Shown here in pieces: positions 32,826 through 43,226 of a stretch of DNA of 64,000 nt; position 1 is the stretch's first letter; every line of letters starts with the position of its first letter. Where the stretch lies: contig CADAIP010000009.1 of the NCBI GenBank assembly GCA_902787975.1, forward strand, positions 1 through 64,000, read 5' to 3'. Source of the DNA: Oscillospiraceae bacterium. Its GTDB lineage: Bacteria > Bacillota > Clostridia > Saccharofermentanales > Saccharofermentanaceae. The notes beneath the pieces are model-generated. The model did no database searches, had not been told where the DNA came from, and worked only from the letters and a program-made list of their open reading frames with translations. The position numbers and the translations under genes were made by a program.

Positions 32826-35552
32826 TTATTTCTCCATGTACAGCAGGCCGAATGTGCCGGGTCCACAGTTTACGGATATTGCAGGGGAGGCCTGCTTGAA
32901 ATAGATCTCATCGAAATGCATGTGTTTCTCGATCTGCTCGCGGATCCAGTCAGTCTCGCGCTTTGAGATGCCTACGTAGGTTACGAAGAGAACTCTTGTG
33001 TCTATGTTGGTTCCATGTGTCAGAACAGAATTGATGTATGCCTTCCAGGCGGTTTCTCTTGTGCCGAAGTAGGTCATGCCGACACCCATCTTACCTTTGC
33101 GGAGGACGAGTACGGGACGGCCCATGACGGATTTGACGATGTTGGCTGTGCCGTTTCCGACCTGGTTTGCACGGGCGAGGAAGTCCAGGTTATCAACGAT
33201 GAAGCTTGTGTGGATCTTCTTCTTTATGACATCGAGTTCTTTTACGATCTGCTCTGCAGTAAGGCCTGCTTCAGCCATTCTGCAGGCCACGAGAGCCATG
33301 AGGCCCTGGCCGCTTGAGAGGTGGGCGGAATCGATTACGAAAACGTTGTCGAAAGACTTGGAAGCTTCAATGGCAGGCTGGTATCCGCTATGCTCGATCT
33401 TGCTTGATATCGAGATGTGGATGACGTTATTAGCATAGGTCAGCTGCTTGGAGAAGAACTCCTCGACTTCTCTTACCGAAGGACCCATCGGGAGAACCTG
33501 ATGGTCGGGGTTTTCCATGTACTTGAGGATGCCCTGTGTCTCGATCTCCTGGCCGTCCTTGAAAAGACCTTCTTCAGTACGGACTTTGTGAGGGAGGATG
33601 GGGATCTGATATTTGGCAATGATCTCAGGTGAGAGGTCAGCGACGGATTCCGTCGTGATGACAATACTCTTACGCTTCTTGGCGCCGTTCATCCAGGAGA
33701 CGGATTCCTGTGCAATCTCGGATCTGTTACCCGTGATGTGGACGATCTCCTTGGGGAGATGGTTGTAGAGCTCATTTTCGAGAGCATCGCCGCTTACAGG
33801 CTTTGCAAGATAACCGTCGAAGTTCTCGCGTGCATAGAGGGCTCTGTTCTCTTCATCGGCATTTGCGGTGAGGATGACGATCGCAGTGTCACGGCAGCGG
33901 CCGCCGGTCTGGTCCTTGATCTGTCTTCTGCACTCGATACCGTCCATTTCAGGCATGAGGTGATCCATGAAGATGACGTCGTACTTGATGTTGAGGGTTT
34001 TCCGCAATGCATCCGCACCGCTCGTGGCAGTATCGATGCGGACCTTGGTGTCACGCAGGAGTTTGCTTACTACCATGAGGTTGGCTTCGTTATCGTCAAC
34101 GACGAGGATGCGTGCCTGGGGAGCTTCGAACTTCGGCAGGTATTCTTTCTTGCGTCCGGAGCTTCCTGCCTTGGCGAAGTCGTACTTGCCGACGGAACCT
34201 TCACGTTCGATCCTCTGGGGGATCTCGATGATGAAGGTGGAGCCCTTTTTATAGACGCTGTTAACCGTGATCTTACCGCCCATGATGTCTACGAGCTGCT
34301 TAACGATGGAAAGGCCGAGACCTGTTCCTTCGATGTGCTTGGTGGCTGTCTCATCGACACGCTTGAATGCGGAGAACAGGTAAGGGATATCTTCAGACTT
34401 GATGCCGATACCCGTGTCGGAGACCATGTAGATCATCTTGCAAGTCTTGTCTTCCTTCATCTCACACTGCACGGTGAGGGAGACGGAACCTTCCTTGGTG
34501 TATTTGATGGCATTGTTGATTACGTTGATGAGTACCTGCTTGATCCTGACCTCGTCACCGATGAGTTCTGCAGGAATATCAGGAGATACATCTACGTTGA
34601 AGTCGAGCTTCTTATCCTTAGCCCTGATCCAGAGCATGCCGACGATATCGGAGAGCATGTCGCCGGTGTGGTAAGGCTCGATGAGGAGCTGCATGCTTCC
34701 TGACTGGAACTTACTCATGTCGAGAATGTCGTTGATGAGGTTAAGAAGGAGCTTGCCGGCTGCCTTGATGTTGACCGCATCTTCGATAACTTCTTCGCTG
34801 ACGTCTTCTCTTAAGATCATCTCGTTAAGACCGATGATCGTATTGATCGGTGTTCTGATCTCATGGCTCATGTTGGAGAAGAAGCTGTTCTGGGACTTGT
34901 TGAGCATCTCGATCTCCTGGCGCTGTCTCTCGGCAGTTACGAGCTGCTCGTTGAGTCTGTACCTGGTGTAGGACATGATGACGCCCATTACGACCTGGAA
35001 TACGGAAAAGATGGTGAAGTTTGCAAGTTCATTAGGCTCGATCGATCCCATGCTTACCATGTAGTAAAGGAAAAAAGCCATGCTGGCATTTGAGAGGATG
35101 GCGATGATGAAGTAGACGATCGGAGTGAAGTAAACACACAGAGGAACAACGAGCGCAACGGTCATGAACAGAGTGGTATCGCACGTGCCTCTTGCAAGTG
35201 AGTTAACGATTACGAGTGAGATTACCCAAATATGAAGTGATATGCCCAGGAAGTGATTAAGGACAAATACGATATGGAACCTTGATGAATAATCTTTCAT
35301 GGCATACCTGCAGCCGATCATCCAGACGGTTGCGATGGCAAGGATCGAGACATAGCATATTTGGTGATACAGGACCGTCGTTCCACCGAAGTAGGGAGGA
35401 TAAATGAACGTCAGCGCAAGGAAGATCGCGCCCGCAAGGAATGCGAGGACCATCGTGACCTGTGTAGGTCCTACGGATTCGTAATAGGCAGATTTGATTG
35501 CTTCGCGGTCATTGCCGGAGGGTTTGAAAAGATACCTTAACATGTTCCTCAT
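32826..35552 (-). CDS. Hybrid histidine kinase-receiver with C-terminal DegV domain
   Basis: A 908-residue protein. Six or seven membrane segments (30-195) lead to HisKA with phospho-acceptor His230 (FSNMSHEIRTP) and HATPase with NNAIKYT, DTGIGI and GTGLGLSI. A receiver follows with Asp530 (IFMDHLMPEMDG). Residues 628-908 are a DegV domain (SIVITTESVADL, VFVIDSAHLSSGQGL, and a C-terminal GPGTFGLLY), a fold that binds fatty acids and, in FakB, presents them to a kinase. A DegV domain at the end of a hybrid kinase is unusual and suggests lipid input or output. It is the third gene of an operon and overlaps its upstream neighbour by 4 bases. Confidence 0.9.
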   Translation of the reverse strand: MRNMLRYLFKPSGNDREAIKSAYYESVGPTQVTMVLAFLAGAIFLALTFIYPPYFGGTTVLYHQICYVSILAIATVWMIGCRYAMKDYSSRFHIVFVLNHFLGISLHIWVISLVIVNSLARGTCDTTLFMTVALVVPLCVYFTPIVYFIIAILSNASMAFFLYYMVSMGSIEPNELANFTIFSVFQVVMGVIMSYTRYRLNEQLVTAERQRQEIEMLNKSQNSFFSNMSHEIRTPINTIIGLNEMILREDVSEEVIEDAVNIKAAGKLLLNLINDILDMSKFQSGSMQLLIEPYHTGDMLSDIVGMLWIRAKDKKLDFNVDVSPDIPAELIGDEVRIKQVLINVINNAIKYTKEGSVSLTVQCEMKEDKTCKMIYMVSDTGIGIKSEDIPYLFSAFKRVDETATKHIEGTGLGLSIVKQLVDIMGGKITVNSVYKKGSTFIIEIPQRIEREGSVGKYDFAKAGSSGRKKEYLPKFEAPQARILVVDDNEANLMVVSKLLRDTKVRIDTATSGADALRKTLNIKYDVIFMDHLMPEMDGIECRRQIKDQTGGRCRDTAIVILTANADEENRALYARENFDGYLAKPVSGDALENELYNHLPKEIVHITGNRSEIAQESVSWMNGAKKRKSIVITTESVADLSPEIIAKYQIPILPHKVRTEEGLFKDGQEIETQGILKYMENPDHQVLPMGPSVREVEEFFSKQLTYANNVIHISISSKIEHSGYQPAIEASKSFDNVFVIDSAHLSSGQGLMALVACRMAEAGLTAEQIVKELDVIKKKIHTSFIVDNLDFLARANQVGNGTANIVKSVMGRPVLVLRKGKMGVGMTYFGTRETAWKAYINSVLTHGTNIDTRVLFVTYVGISKRETDWIREQIEKHMHFDEIYFKQASPAISVNCGPGTFGLLYMEK

Positions 35553-38101
35553 GCCTCATCACCTCCTTCGTTCTCAGGTGCAAATTCGAACACGTCGTCA
35601 TCTCCGGAACCGTCCTCATCTGAGAGGAGATGGTCTTTGATGTCAGCTGCGATGCGGCCGTAATCGCGGATCATGTCTTCGTGGTTTTCGAGGATGAATC
35701 CTTCTTCGTTCTCCTTTGCTGCCATCTCAAGTGATTTGGCTTTTTCTGAAAGACCGGAAATACCGATCATCTTGGAAGTGCTCTTCAGGGCATGGACGAG
35801 GATCTCGTAATTGTGCCAGTCGTGCACCATATAGTAATTCTTCATTGAAGCGATCTTGTCAGCGCTTTCCGTCGAGAACTGGATAAGGAGTGACTTGTAG
35901 AATTCTTTGTCGCCTACGCAGTAAGTGAGACCGGCGTCAGTATCGATGCCGCTCTTCCTGAGTTCTGCCAGGATATCCTTTTCGCGGACGGGAGGAGCAA
36001 CAGGTTCTTCCTCTTCGGGTTCAAATTCTTCAACATTGCCGTCAGCATCGACGTAAGTGATCGCTGATTTGGGGAGGACCTGTCTTAATACACGCTCGAG
36101 TTCCTCGACCTCGACAGGCTTGCTTACGAATCCGTCAAAGCCTTCGGAAAGGAACATCTGCTTTGCAGAGCTCATGGCATTTGCGGTAAGTGCGACAACC
36201 GGGATGGAGCCGTTAAGTCCTGCAACGTCCGTCCTGATCCTCTTCATTGCCTCAACACCATCCATGCCGCTCATCATGTGGTCCATGAATATGATGTCGA
36301 AAACCTTCTCGCGGCACATGTCGATCGATTCCTGACCTGATGTGGCCGTATAGACTTTCATGCCGTATCTTCCGAAAATACTCTTTGCAACAACAAGATT
36401 CATGGTCTCGTCGTCGACTACGAGTGCTCTTACGCCGTCGCAGCGGAGCTTCTTTACACGCTCTTCCTTGCTGTCTACGGTGGAGTTGAGGATGGATACG
36501 ACAGGGAAGCAGTAGAAAGGCTTTTCGAGGACTTTTACGCGTGTGTTTTTGGGCAGGATCATGCCCTCGTTTGCAACGACTGCAACAACCATTGTCTTTG
36601 CGAGTTCTTCGATGAGATCCACATTATCGTTATATTCCTCTTCTGCGATAAACAGGTGGGTGAGATGGACGGAATCTCTCAGGAGCTTTAAGTTCTCGGT
36701 ATTGTTAACGCGGTGCATCTGTATGCCCAGTCCCTTAACGATGTTGAGTACCATTGAGTTGTAGTAATCTCTTACGGCCGGGTTGTCGTATTTCTCGAAG
36801 TGGAGGAATGCGCCGAGGCAGAGTTTGTCGGGTGCTGAGACAGACATGCAGCTCAGAGGATCGATTACTCTCTGCGGGATACTGACGTGGACTGTGGTGC
36901 CGACGTCGGGTTTGCTGTCGATCGTCATGAAGCCGCCTAAGAGTGCTACGAATCCTGATGTGATGGCAAGGCCAAGTCCGAGACCTCCGCCCTGACGGGT
37001 GCGGCTGGAATCTGCCTGGTAGAAGCTGTCGTAAACCTTCTCAAGTTCATATTCTGTCATGCCCTTGCCGGTATCGGTTACTTCGATGCACAGGTTGAGC
37101 CCGTATTCGTGCTTGATGGTCGTGATCCTTACATACACGCCGCCCTGCTGGGTGTACTTAAGGCCGTTCGTAATGAGGGACTTAAGGATCTTCTTGAGCT
37201 TTGAGACGTCGGTATTCATTACCGCAGGGATGGAAGGATCGACGTCGATGATGAGCTCGACGTTCTTGGATTTATACTGCTTAACGTCATTGACGAGATC
37301 GTGAAGAACAGAAGAGAGCATATAGTCTTCGTTGTTGCAGACAGCTTTCTTACGGTCGATCTCGGAATAGTCGAGAATGTCGCTGATCTGGTCGGCAACC
37401 TTACGGCCGGCATCCCTGACTGCGATGAGGTCGCCCTGGATCTCGCGGTGTCTTGATTTGTCGATGCAAAGGGTTGTAAGTCCGATGATCGCATTAACAG
37501 GTGTTCTCAATTCGTGTGAGACGTTTGCGAGGAAGTCATTGAGATGCTCTGTTGCATCAGTGAGCTGCTCGATCTCGCCCTCTGATTTTTTCATTACCTG
37601 CATCCACTTGTCGATGATAATTTTCGCAAATCTTCCTATGAAGATGACCAGGCAGATGTGGAGGACGGATCTTGTGATTATGAGAACATCGAAAAACTCT
37701 CCCGTGGCCATCATGTTTACGAGTTCATAAGCCATTGTCACAAAGTAGGTGAACTCGCAGAGGGTTATGAGAGATTTCTTGCCGGTCAGCGTGTTGATCA
37801 TGATGACGCCGGCCATTACGAGCGCTAAGTCAAACGTACTGCTCTGATGGATACCATAGAAGAAATAGCACCCCATCATCAGGATCGCGTATACCCAGAT
37901 ACGGACAACAGACGGAGTGTTGTGTCTGATATGAAGGACCCATGCCATGGTTATGCCGACGATGATGATCAGGAGGGCCCACTTCTCCCATCCGAGGAGA
38001 AGTGATTCGATGACAAGGATTATCGCAAAGATCGTGTAACTTACTAAAAGGGTCAGATGGGAGGACTGGAACAGATCATTGTTATCGTTTGTCGTACTCA
38101 T
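35549..38101 (-). CDS. Hybrid histidine kinase with receiver and Hpt domains
   Basis: An 850-residue phosphorelay protein. About six membrane segments (15-165) precede HisKA with His196 (LANVSHELRTP) and HATPase (SLITNGLKYT, DTGKGM, GGGLGLGLAI). A divergent, Asp-poor receiver-like segment lies at about 425-545. A full receiver has Asp607 (IFMDHMMSGMDG). A C-terminal Hpt domain has His770 (VHALKSTS). The set His-Asp-His can pass phosphate onward, possibly to the receivers in the neighbouring proteins. AGAGGATAA supports the start. It follows the c-di-GMP response regulator gene by 5 bases. Confidence 0.93.
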   Translation of the reverse strand: MSTTNDNNDLFQSSHLTLLVSYTIFAIILVIESLLLGWEKWALLIIIVGITMAWVLHIRHNTPSVVRIWVYAILMMGCYFFYGIHQSSTFDLALVMAGVIMINTLTGKKSLITLCEFTYFVTMAYELVNMMATGEFFDVLIITRSVLHICLVIFIGRFAKIIIDKWMQVMKKSEGEIEQLTDATEHLNDFLANVSHELRTPVNAIIGLTTLCIDKSRHREIQGDLIAVRDAGRKVADQISDILDYSEIDRKKAVCNNEDYMLSSVLHDLVNDVKQYKSKNVELIIDVDPSIPAVMNTDVSKLKKILKSLITNGLKYTQQGGVYVRITTIKHEYGLNLCIEVTDTGKGMTEYELEKVYDSFYQADSSRTRQGGGLGLGLAITSGFVALLGGFMTIDSKPDVGTTVHVSIPQRVIDPLSCMSVSAPDKLCLGAFLHFEKYDNPAVRDYYNSMVLNIVKGLGIQMHRVNNTENLKLLRDSVHLTHLFIAEEEYNDNVDLIEELAKTMVVAVVANEGMILPKNTRVKVLEKPFYCFPVVSILNSTVDSKEERVKKLRCDGVRALVVDDETMNLVVAKSIFGRYGMKVYTATSGQESIDMCREKVFDIIFMDHMMSGMDGVEAMKRIRTDVAGLNGSIPVVALTANAMSSAKQMFLSEGFDGFVSKPVEVEELERVLRQVLPKSAITYVDADGNVEEFEPEEEEPVAPPVREKDILAELRKSGIDTDAGLTYCVGDKEFYKSLLIQFSTESADKIASMKNYYMVHDWHNYEILVHALKSTSKMIGISGLSEKAKSLEMAAKENEEGFILENHEDMIRDYGRIAADIKDHLLSDEDGSGDDDVFEFAPENEGGDEA

Positions 38102-38106
38102 ACTGT

Positions 38107-40464
38107 TTATCCTCTGTATTTAAAGTCTTTGTCTTCTTCTACAATATCAAGCATTATCTGTGCAAACTTCGGATCAAACTGTGTACCCATTCCAAGCTTC
38201 AGTTCATCTTTTATCATTTCCTGCGTGAGGTGTGATCTGTAGCTTCTGTCGCTGGACATTGCATCATAGGAATCTGCGACGTTGATTATCCTTGCTTCTT
38301 CGGGAATGTCTTCTCCCTTAAGTCCTGAAGGATAACCGGCACCATCATATCTCTCGTGATGATAAAGGGCAGCCTTTTCAAACTTCGGAGTGTCTTCTAT
38401 GTTTTTCAGTATTGAAGCACCCATCTGTGAGTGTCTTTTGATCATTTCGAACTCTTCGTCGGTCAGTTTCCCGGGCTTGTTTAAGATGCCGTCGGGAATA
38501 CCTATCTTTCCGACGTCGTGAAGGAGGGCGATCATGTAGATCTCGTCCTGTCTTGCTTCAGTGTATCCGAGTCTCCCGGCTATCATTTTCGAATACTCTG
38601 CGACGCGTGAAGAATGTCCTTTGGTGAATTCGTCTTTTGTATCGATTGCGGCAGCAAGCGAGCTTACGATCTGGAGGAACAGATCCTTGTTCTCTCTTGT
38701 CTTCTGCTCGACTTCGTAATAAAGCTGGTGCTGCAGCATTGTAAGTTCGATTATGTTTCTGGCGCGCAAGAGGAGCACTTCAGGTACGAACGGCTTTCTG
38801 ATAAAGTCCATTGCACCGAGCGCAAGGCCTTCGCTTTCAGAACCTGCGCTCTCGTCTGCGGTAAGGAAGATGACAGGGATCCTTGCTGCCGCGCTCTCTA
38901 ATGAGTGAAGCTTTTTGATCGCTTCAAATCCGCCCATGCCCGGCATCTTTACGTCGAGCAGGATAAGGTTCGGCATATCTGTTTCTTTGTCGAGATACTC
39001 GAAAAGAGCCTCTCCCGACTTCAGCGCAATGACATGCATTCCGCCGGAACTTAAGATCTTGCCTGCTACCTGGAGATTGATCACGTCATCATCGACAATG
39101 ACTACTTTCTTGACCTTGTTGGTAACTACGTAATCTGTGTTCTTGCCGATGAATTCAGTCTCGTGTGTGATGATGAGATTTGCGATCTTTTTGTTTTTCC
39201 AGCCGTCAAGGAGATGGAGTATTACCTTGTCGACGGAGTCAGCCCTGATGTCAGTGAGGAATACGAAATACTGGTTCTTGCTATTCCTCATAAATATATC
39301 GGACTTACGCAGAGACCCTCTGATATGGGTGCCGAATTCATCAACGTTGTCGTAGAAATCGTTGTCGAGCCTGCCGTTTTCGGGGGCAAGAGTGAAGAGG
39401 ATCTTGCATGCGTTTATGTGATGTCTGATTATGTATCTGATTACATAACGGTATACGGGCGAGAAAGCCTCCTTATCAAGCTGGAGAGCAACATCCTGGA
39501 TCGAACGCTCACCCAGTATCTCGGATATGGCCTTGATGTCGAGTATTGTTGACTTGCCGTCATCAATGTTGTCGTCGTATATATCGTAACTGTGCTTACC
39601 GTTTTTCTTAACGTTATAAAGAGCTTTATCGGCGAGCTTTAAAAGGGCAGTGTAGTCGTTGCCGTATCTGGGAACGAAGATGCCGCCGACAGATACGCCG
39701 AGCGGGATGGTCATGTCATCGCCCATCAGTTCTTTTGCTTTTCTGACGATCTCTCTGTTGAATCTTGAGGTTATGTCTGCAACGGCTTCCTCGGTCGTAA
39801 CGCCTGTTGCAAATGCTGTAAATTCGTCACCGCCGATTCGTCCGACCTTACTTCCCTCAGGGACATTCTCACGGAATGTATCAGCACATGCGATGAGGAC
39901 TTTATCACCCATCTCATGACCGTATATGTCGTTTACGAGTTTGAATGAATCGAGGTCGATCATCATGAGGCATCCGGCATTTTCGGAACACATCTTGGAG
40001 AGTTCCTCGCCGGCGGCAGCCCTGTTGAGAAGTCCCGTAAGTTTATCTATTGTTGCTTCGCTCTTAAGGCTCTGCATCTCCTGTGAATTCGACATGATGT
40101 TGCCGATTCTTCTTAGGAGTACGTCAGGGTTAAAAGGCTTTCTGATAAAGTCGGCTACTCCGACCTCAAAACCTCTGGTCTCAGTATCGACATCCTCATC
40201 TGCGGTAAGGAAGATAACGGGTGTCTTCATGAGGCCTTTCAGCTGCTCGAGCTGTCTTAATTTTCCGAGCGTCTCAAAGCCGTCCATGACAGGCATCTTG
40301 ATGTCCAAAAGAACAAGATCCGGCATGCCGTTCTCGTTAACGTATTCAAGGAAGGCACTGCCGGATTTCAAGGCAGTAACACGCATATTGTTTTTGCTCA
40401 GAATGTGACCTGCCATCTTAAGATTGGCAGTGTCGTCGTCAACAACGATAATCCACTTTGTCAT
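38107..40464 (-). CDS. Response regulator with GGDEF and HD-GYP domains
   Basis: A 785-residue soluble protein, first gene of the operon. Order: receiver 1 (Asp54, LLDIKMPVMDG); GGDEF domain with intact GGDEF at 211-215; a segment (about 310-440) that looks like a degenerate second GGDEF; receiver 2 (Asp504, LLDVKMPGMGG); and HD-GYP phosphodiesterase (HD at 649-650, HHERYDGAGYP at 702-712). It therefore holds both a likely active diguanylate cyclase and a c-di-GMP-degrading domain under separate receivers. Two phosphorylation inputs could tilt c-di-GMP up or down. GGGGTG precedes the ATG. The two hybrid kinases downstream are probable phosphate donors. Confidence 0.94.
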   Translation of the reverse strand: MTKWIIVVDDDTANLKMAGHILSKNNMRVTALKSGSAFLEYVNENGMPDLVLLDIKMPVMDGFETLGKLRQLEQLKGLMKTPVIFLTADEDVDTETRGFEVGVADFIRKPFNPDVLLRRIGNIMSNSQEMQSLKSEATIDKLTGLLNRAAAGEELSKMCSENAGCLMMIDLDSFKLVNDIYGHEMGDKVLIACADTFRENVPEGSKVGRIGGDEFTAFATGVTTEEAVADITSRFNREIVRKAKELMGDDMTIPLGVSVGGIFVPRYGNDYTALLKLADKALYNVKKNGKHSYDIYDDNIDDGKSTILDIKAISEILGERSIQDVALQLDKEAFSPVYRYVIRYIIRHHINACKILFTLAPENGRLDNDFYDNVDEFGTHIRGSLRKSDIFMRNSKNQYFVFLTDIRADSVDKVILHLLDGWKNKKIANLIITHETEFIGKNTDYVVTNKVKKVVIVDDDVINLQVAGKILSSGGMHVIALKSGEALFEYLDKETDMPNLILLDVKMPGMGGFEAIKKLHSLESAAARIPVIFLTADESAGSESEGLALGAMDFIRKPFVPEVLLLRARNIIELTMLQHQLYYEVEQKTRENKDLFLQIVSSLAAAIDTKDEFTKGHSSRVAEYSKMIAGRLGYTEARQDEIYMIALLHDVGKIGIPDGILNKPGKLTDEEFEMIKRHSQMGASILKNIEDTPKFEKAALYHHERYDGAGYPSGLKGEDIPEEARIINVADSYDAMSSDRSYRSHLTQEMIKDELKLGMGTQFDPKFAQIMLDIVEEDKDFKYRG

Positions 40465-40667
40465 AAGAATTCACCCCGGTAATCACAGTAAGTCACTAGT
40501 AATTCAGATAATAGCATATAATTTTTTAAATATCTGAATTTATAAAAAGATATCGGAATTTTGACAACTATCCTTAACGGTACCTTAAATCGGTTCTAAG
40601 CCTATTGAAAACGGAATTTCCCGGTGGCAAACTATCTGCAGTGTTAATAACTTGGGGGTAATTGGAT

Positions 40668-41405
40668 ATGTTAGAGGTTAAGAACGTAACCAAGCGTTAC
40701 GGCAAAAATGTTGCATGCAATGATGTATCTTTCACGCTTGAACCCGGCTCACTTACAGTCCTTTTAGGACCTAACGGCGCAGGCAAGAGTACGATCATCA
40801 AGTCCATCATCGGCTTTCTCAAATACGACGGAAGCATCACGATAAACGGAATGAACAACAAGTCCGTTGAGGCAAGAAAGGTTTTGGGATATATCCCTGA
40901 AATGCCTTCTCTTTATCCGACTCTTACCGTTATCGAGCATATGGAATTCATCGCAAGGGCATATAAGCTTACGGATTACAAAGACCGTATCAACATGCTG
41001 CTTGAGAGATTTGAGCTTGATGACAAGCGCAAGAAGTTCGGTGACGAGCTTTCCAAAGGTATGCAGCAGAAACTGAATATCTGTCTTGGTCTTTTGCCCG
41101 ATCCTGATCTCATTCTTCTTGACGAGCCTCTCGTAGGTCTTGATCCGCATGCCATCAAGGAACTCAAGAATTACATCGAAGAGCTCCGCAAGGCAGGCAA
41201 GACATTATTTATCAGTACGCACATCATCGACAGTGTCGACATGCTCTGGGACAGAACCATCATCATGCAGAACGGCCAGATCAAGGCTAACGTCACAAGA
41301 GCTGAAGTTGATGCTGGCGGAAAGACACTCGAAGACCTGTTCTTCGAAGTAACGGAAGGTATTGATAAGTCATCCGTAAGCGGTGAAGGCGAAGGAGAGG
41401 CATAA
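40668..41405 (+). CDS. ABC transporter ATP-binding protein
   Basis: A 245-residue ATPase. Walker A GPNGAGKST (about 35-43), Q-loop near YIPEMP, signature SKGMQQK (an SKG variant of SGG common in this subfamily), Walker B LILLDEPLVGLD and H-loop STHI. GGGGG lies 9 bases before the ATG at 40668; a TTG two codons upstream is less likely. The stop abuts the start of the permease gene, so the two form one exporter. It is divergent from the c-di-GMP operon, with a 200-base gap that shows no recognisable site. Confidence 0.92.
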   Translation: MLEVKNVTKRYGKNVACNDVSFTLEPGSLTVLLGPNGAGKSTIIKSIIGFLKYDGSITINGMNNKSVEARKVLGYIPEMPSLYPTLTVIEHMEFIARAYKLTDYKDRINMLLERFELDDKRKKFGDELSKGMQQKLNICLGLLPDPDLILLDEPLVGLDPHAIKELKNYIEELRKAGKTLFISTHIIDSVDMLWDRTIIMQNGQIKANVTRAEVDAGGKTLEDLFFEVTEGIDKSSVSGEGEGEA

Positions 41406-43082
41406 ATGAGACTGTTCCTTTATTACGCTTCCCACTCACTTCTTAACACGCTTAAGAAGATGATGAAGACCTGGGCCGTCATCTTCGTCATCATGATCGT
41501 TTTCGGCGGCATGATCGGATTATTCGGTGCCATGCTCGACAAAAGCACTGATAAAGCTGATAACACGGTCACAGTTCTTGAGACAGATGAAGACGGCAAT
41601 CCGGGTGAAGAGATATCCGCGGCTGAAGCCCGTGACAGTTTCTTAAAGGGGCTTATGGCTGAGCATGATCTTGCAAAGGAAAATATCGTCGATCTTGCGA
41701 TCTCCGCTATCTTCCTGCTCATTCTTGCGGTCAATATCATTAATGCGAAGAATTCAAATAAGATCTTCCTGCCGGCAGACGTGCCGATGCTTTTCGCATC
41801 GCCGATGAGGCCGCAGTCAGTACTGATGTTCAGGCTTCTTTGCACGCTCGGTTCATCGCTCCTGATATCTGTTTTTGCTTTGTTCCAGATCCCTAATCTT
41901 ACGATCAATGCAGGACTTAGTCTGTGGGGCTCATTCTCGATAATCATCGTTTATGTGCTTTCACTCATGTTCAGCACGCTGGTCCAGGTCATTTTCTATA
42001 CGATCACATCGAAAATGAAGAACGGCGTTGCAAATCTCAACCGCTTCATCGCAGTCGTTTACGGTGCGGTCGGTGTGGGCTTTGCAGCATTCGTTACTGT
42101 AAACAAGATGGATATCGTTGACGGACTTTTTGCATATTTTGCAAGCCCGAAAACACACTGGGTACCTTTCTGGGGATGGCTCAGGGCTATCTCTTACTAT
42201 GCGGTTGCAGGCGACACTTCTTTGTCCCTGATCTTCCTTGGCATCTTTATCGTATCATGCGCAGTGCTCGTACTCCTCATCTGGAAGATGAAGGCAGACT
42301 TCTACGAAGATGCCATGTTTGCGGCTGAGCACAAGGCAGAGCAGCTTGAGGGCGCCAAGAGGGCAGCCAGGGGCTCTGTTGCCACAAGAGAGAAGGAACG
42401 CAAGGAAAACCTCGACAGGGAAGGCTTCCACTACGGTAACGGCGCAAGCGTTTTCTTCTATAAGGCTGTATTTAACAGATTCAGATTCGCAAAGCTCAAG
42501 ATCTTCTCCACGACCATGATCGTATATACGCTCATCTCAGGCGTAGTCGCATGGTTTGCAAGAACTGCACCGTTTGATGATCCGTTCTTCATGCCTGCAG
42601 CAGCACTGGGACTCATGGCTTTTTACAGAACACTGGGTGACCCGATCCGCGAAGACACATCAAGAGGATTCTTCGTCCTTATACCTGAAAAGGGATTTGC
42701 AAAGATCTTCTATTCGCTTCTCGGAAGCCTTACTGTTACGGCAATCGACCTTCTGGTACCGTTTATCGTATGTGCGGTACTGGTTCAGGCAAATCCTTTG
42801 TCGGTCATAGTCTGGTTCCTGTTCATCCTCTCGATAAGCTTCTTTGCTACGACTTTGGGAACGTTCATCTCATTGTCTCTTCCTGATGAAGTTGCAAAGC
42901 TCATCGGCACGATAATCCAGATGATCTTCTTCTACTTCGGACTTGCTCCTTCAGCAGTTGCAGTAATCCTGGGCATCATGTTTGGCAAACTGGTCCTTGC
43001 GGTCGCTATCGGAGCTGCAATAAACTTTGTTATCGGGCTTCTGGTTACACTGCTCCTTCCGGTATTTCTCGGCAGAAAATAA
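41406..43082 (+). CDS. ABC exporter permease
   Basis: A 558-residue membrane protein with about twelve membrane segments in two clusters separated by a charged cytoplasmic stretch (about 300-345, rich in Lys, Arg and Glu). It looks like the putative ABC exporter permease family paired with YxlF-like ATPases. Its ATG follows the ATPase stop directly, with AAGGAGAGG as ribosome site inside the upstream gene. A single large permease would work with an ATPase dimer. The substrate is unknown. A terminator follows. Confidence 0.85.
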   Translation: MRLFLYYASHSLLNTLKKMMKTWAVIFVIMIVFGGMIGLFGAMLDKSTDKADNTVTVLETDEDGNPGEEISAAEARDSFLKGLMAEHDLAKENIVDLAISAIFLLILAVNIINAKNSNKIFLPADVPMLFASPMRPQSVLMFRLLCTLGSSLLISVFALFQIPNLTINAGLSLWGSFSIIIVYVLSLMFSTLVQVIFYTITSKMKNGVANLNRFIAVVYGAVGVGFAAFVTVNKMDIVDGLFAYFASPKTHWVPFWGWLRAISYYAVAGDTSLSLIFLGIFIVSCAVLVLLIWKMKADFYEDAMFAAEHKAEQLEGAKRAARGSVATREKERKENLDREGFHYGNGASVFFYKAVFNRFRFAKLKIFSTTMIVYTLISGVVAWFARTAPFDDPFFMPAAALGLMAFYRTLGDPIREDTSRGFFVLIPEKGFAKIFYSLLGSLTVTAIDLLVPFIVCAVLVQANPLSVIVWFLFILSISFFATTLGTFISLSLPDEVAKLIGTIIQMIFFYFGLAPSAVAVILGIMFGKLVLAVAIGAAINFVIGLLVTLLLPVFLGRK

Positions 43083-43126
43083 GGCCTGATGACTGTTAAT
43101 AACAACATATAGACGCCCGTCTATGT

Positions 43127-43169
43127 AAAGGAATATGTAACATTTCGGTGTTTTACATATTCCTTTTTT
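43127..43169 (+). terminator. Intrinsic terminator
   Basis: Arms AAAGGAATATGTAA (43127-43140) and TTTACATATTCCTTT (43152-43166) with an 11-base loop and further T. It ends the ABC exporter operon. A smaller ACATATAGACG/CGTCTATGT hairpin lies just upstream. Confidence 0.9.
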
Positions 43170-43226
43170 GATATTAAAATACAGGGCGGAACAATTATCT
43201 TGAATTAAAAAGGACCGGAGATAGAT

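Noticed and set aside
33738..34703. Long plus-strand open frame opposite the DegV-fusion kinase
   Set aside because: It lies wholly inside a gene with clear kinase and receiver motifs on the other strand, has no ribosome site, and its composition mirrors the antisense codons.
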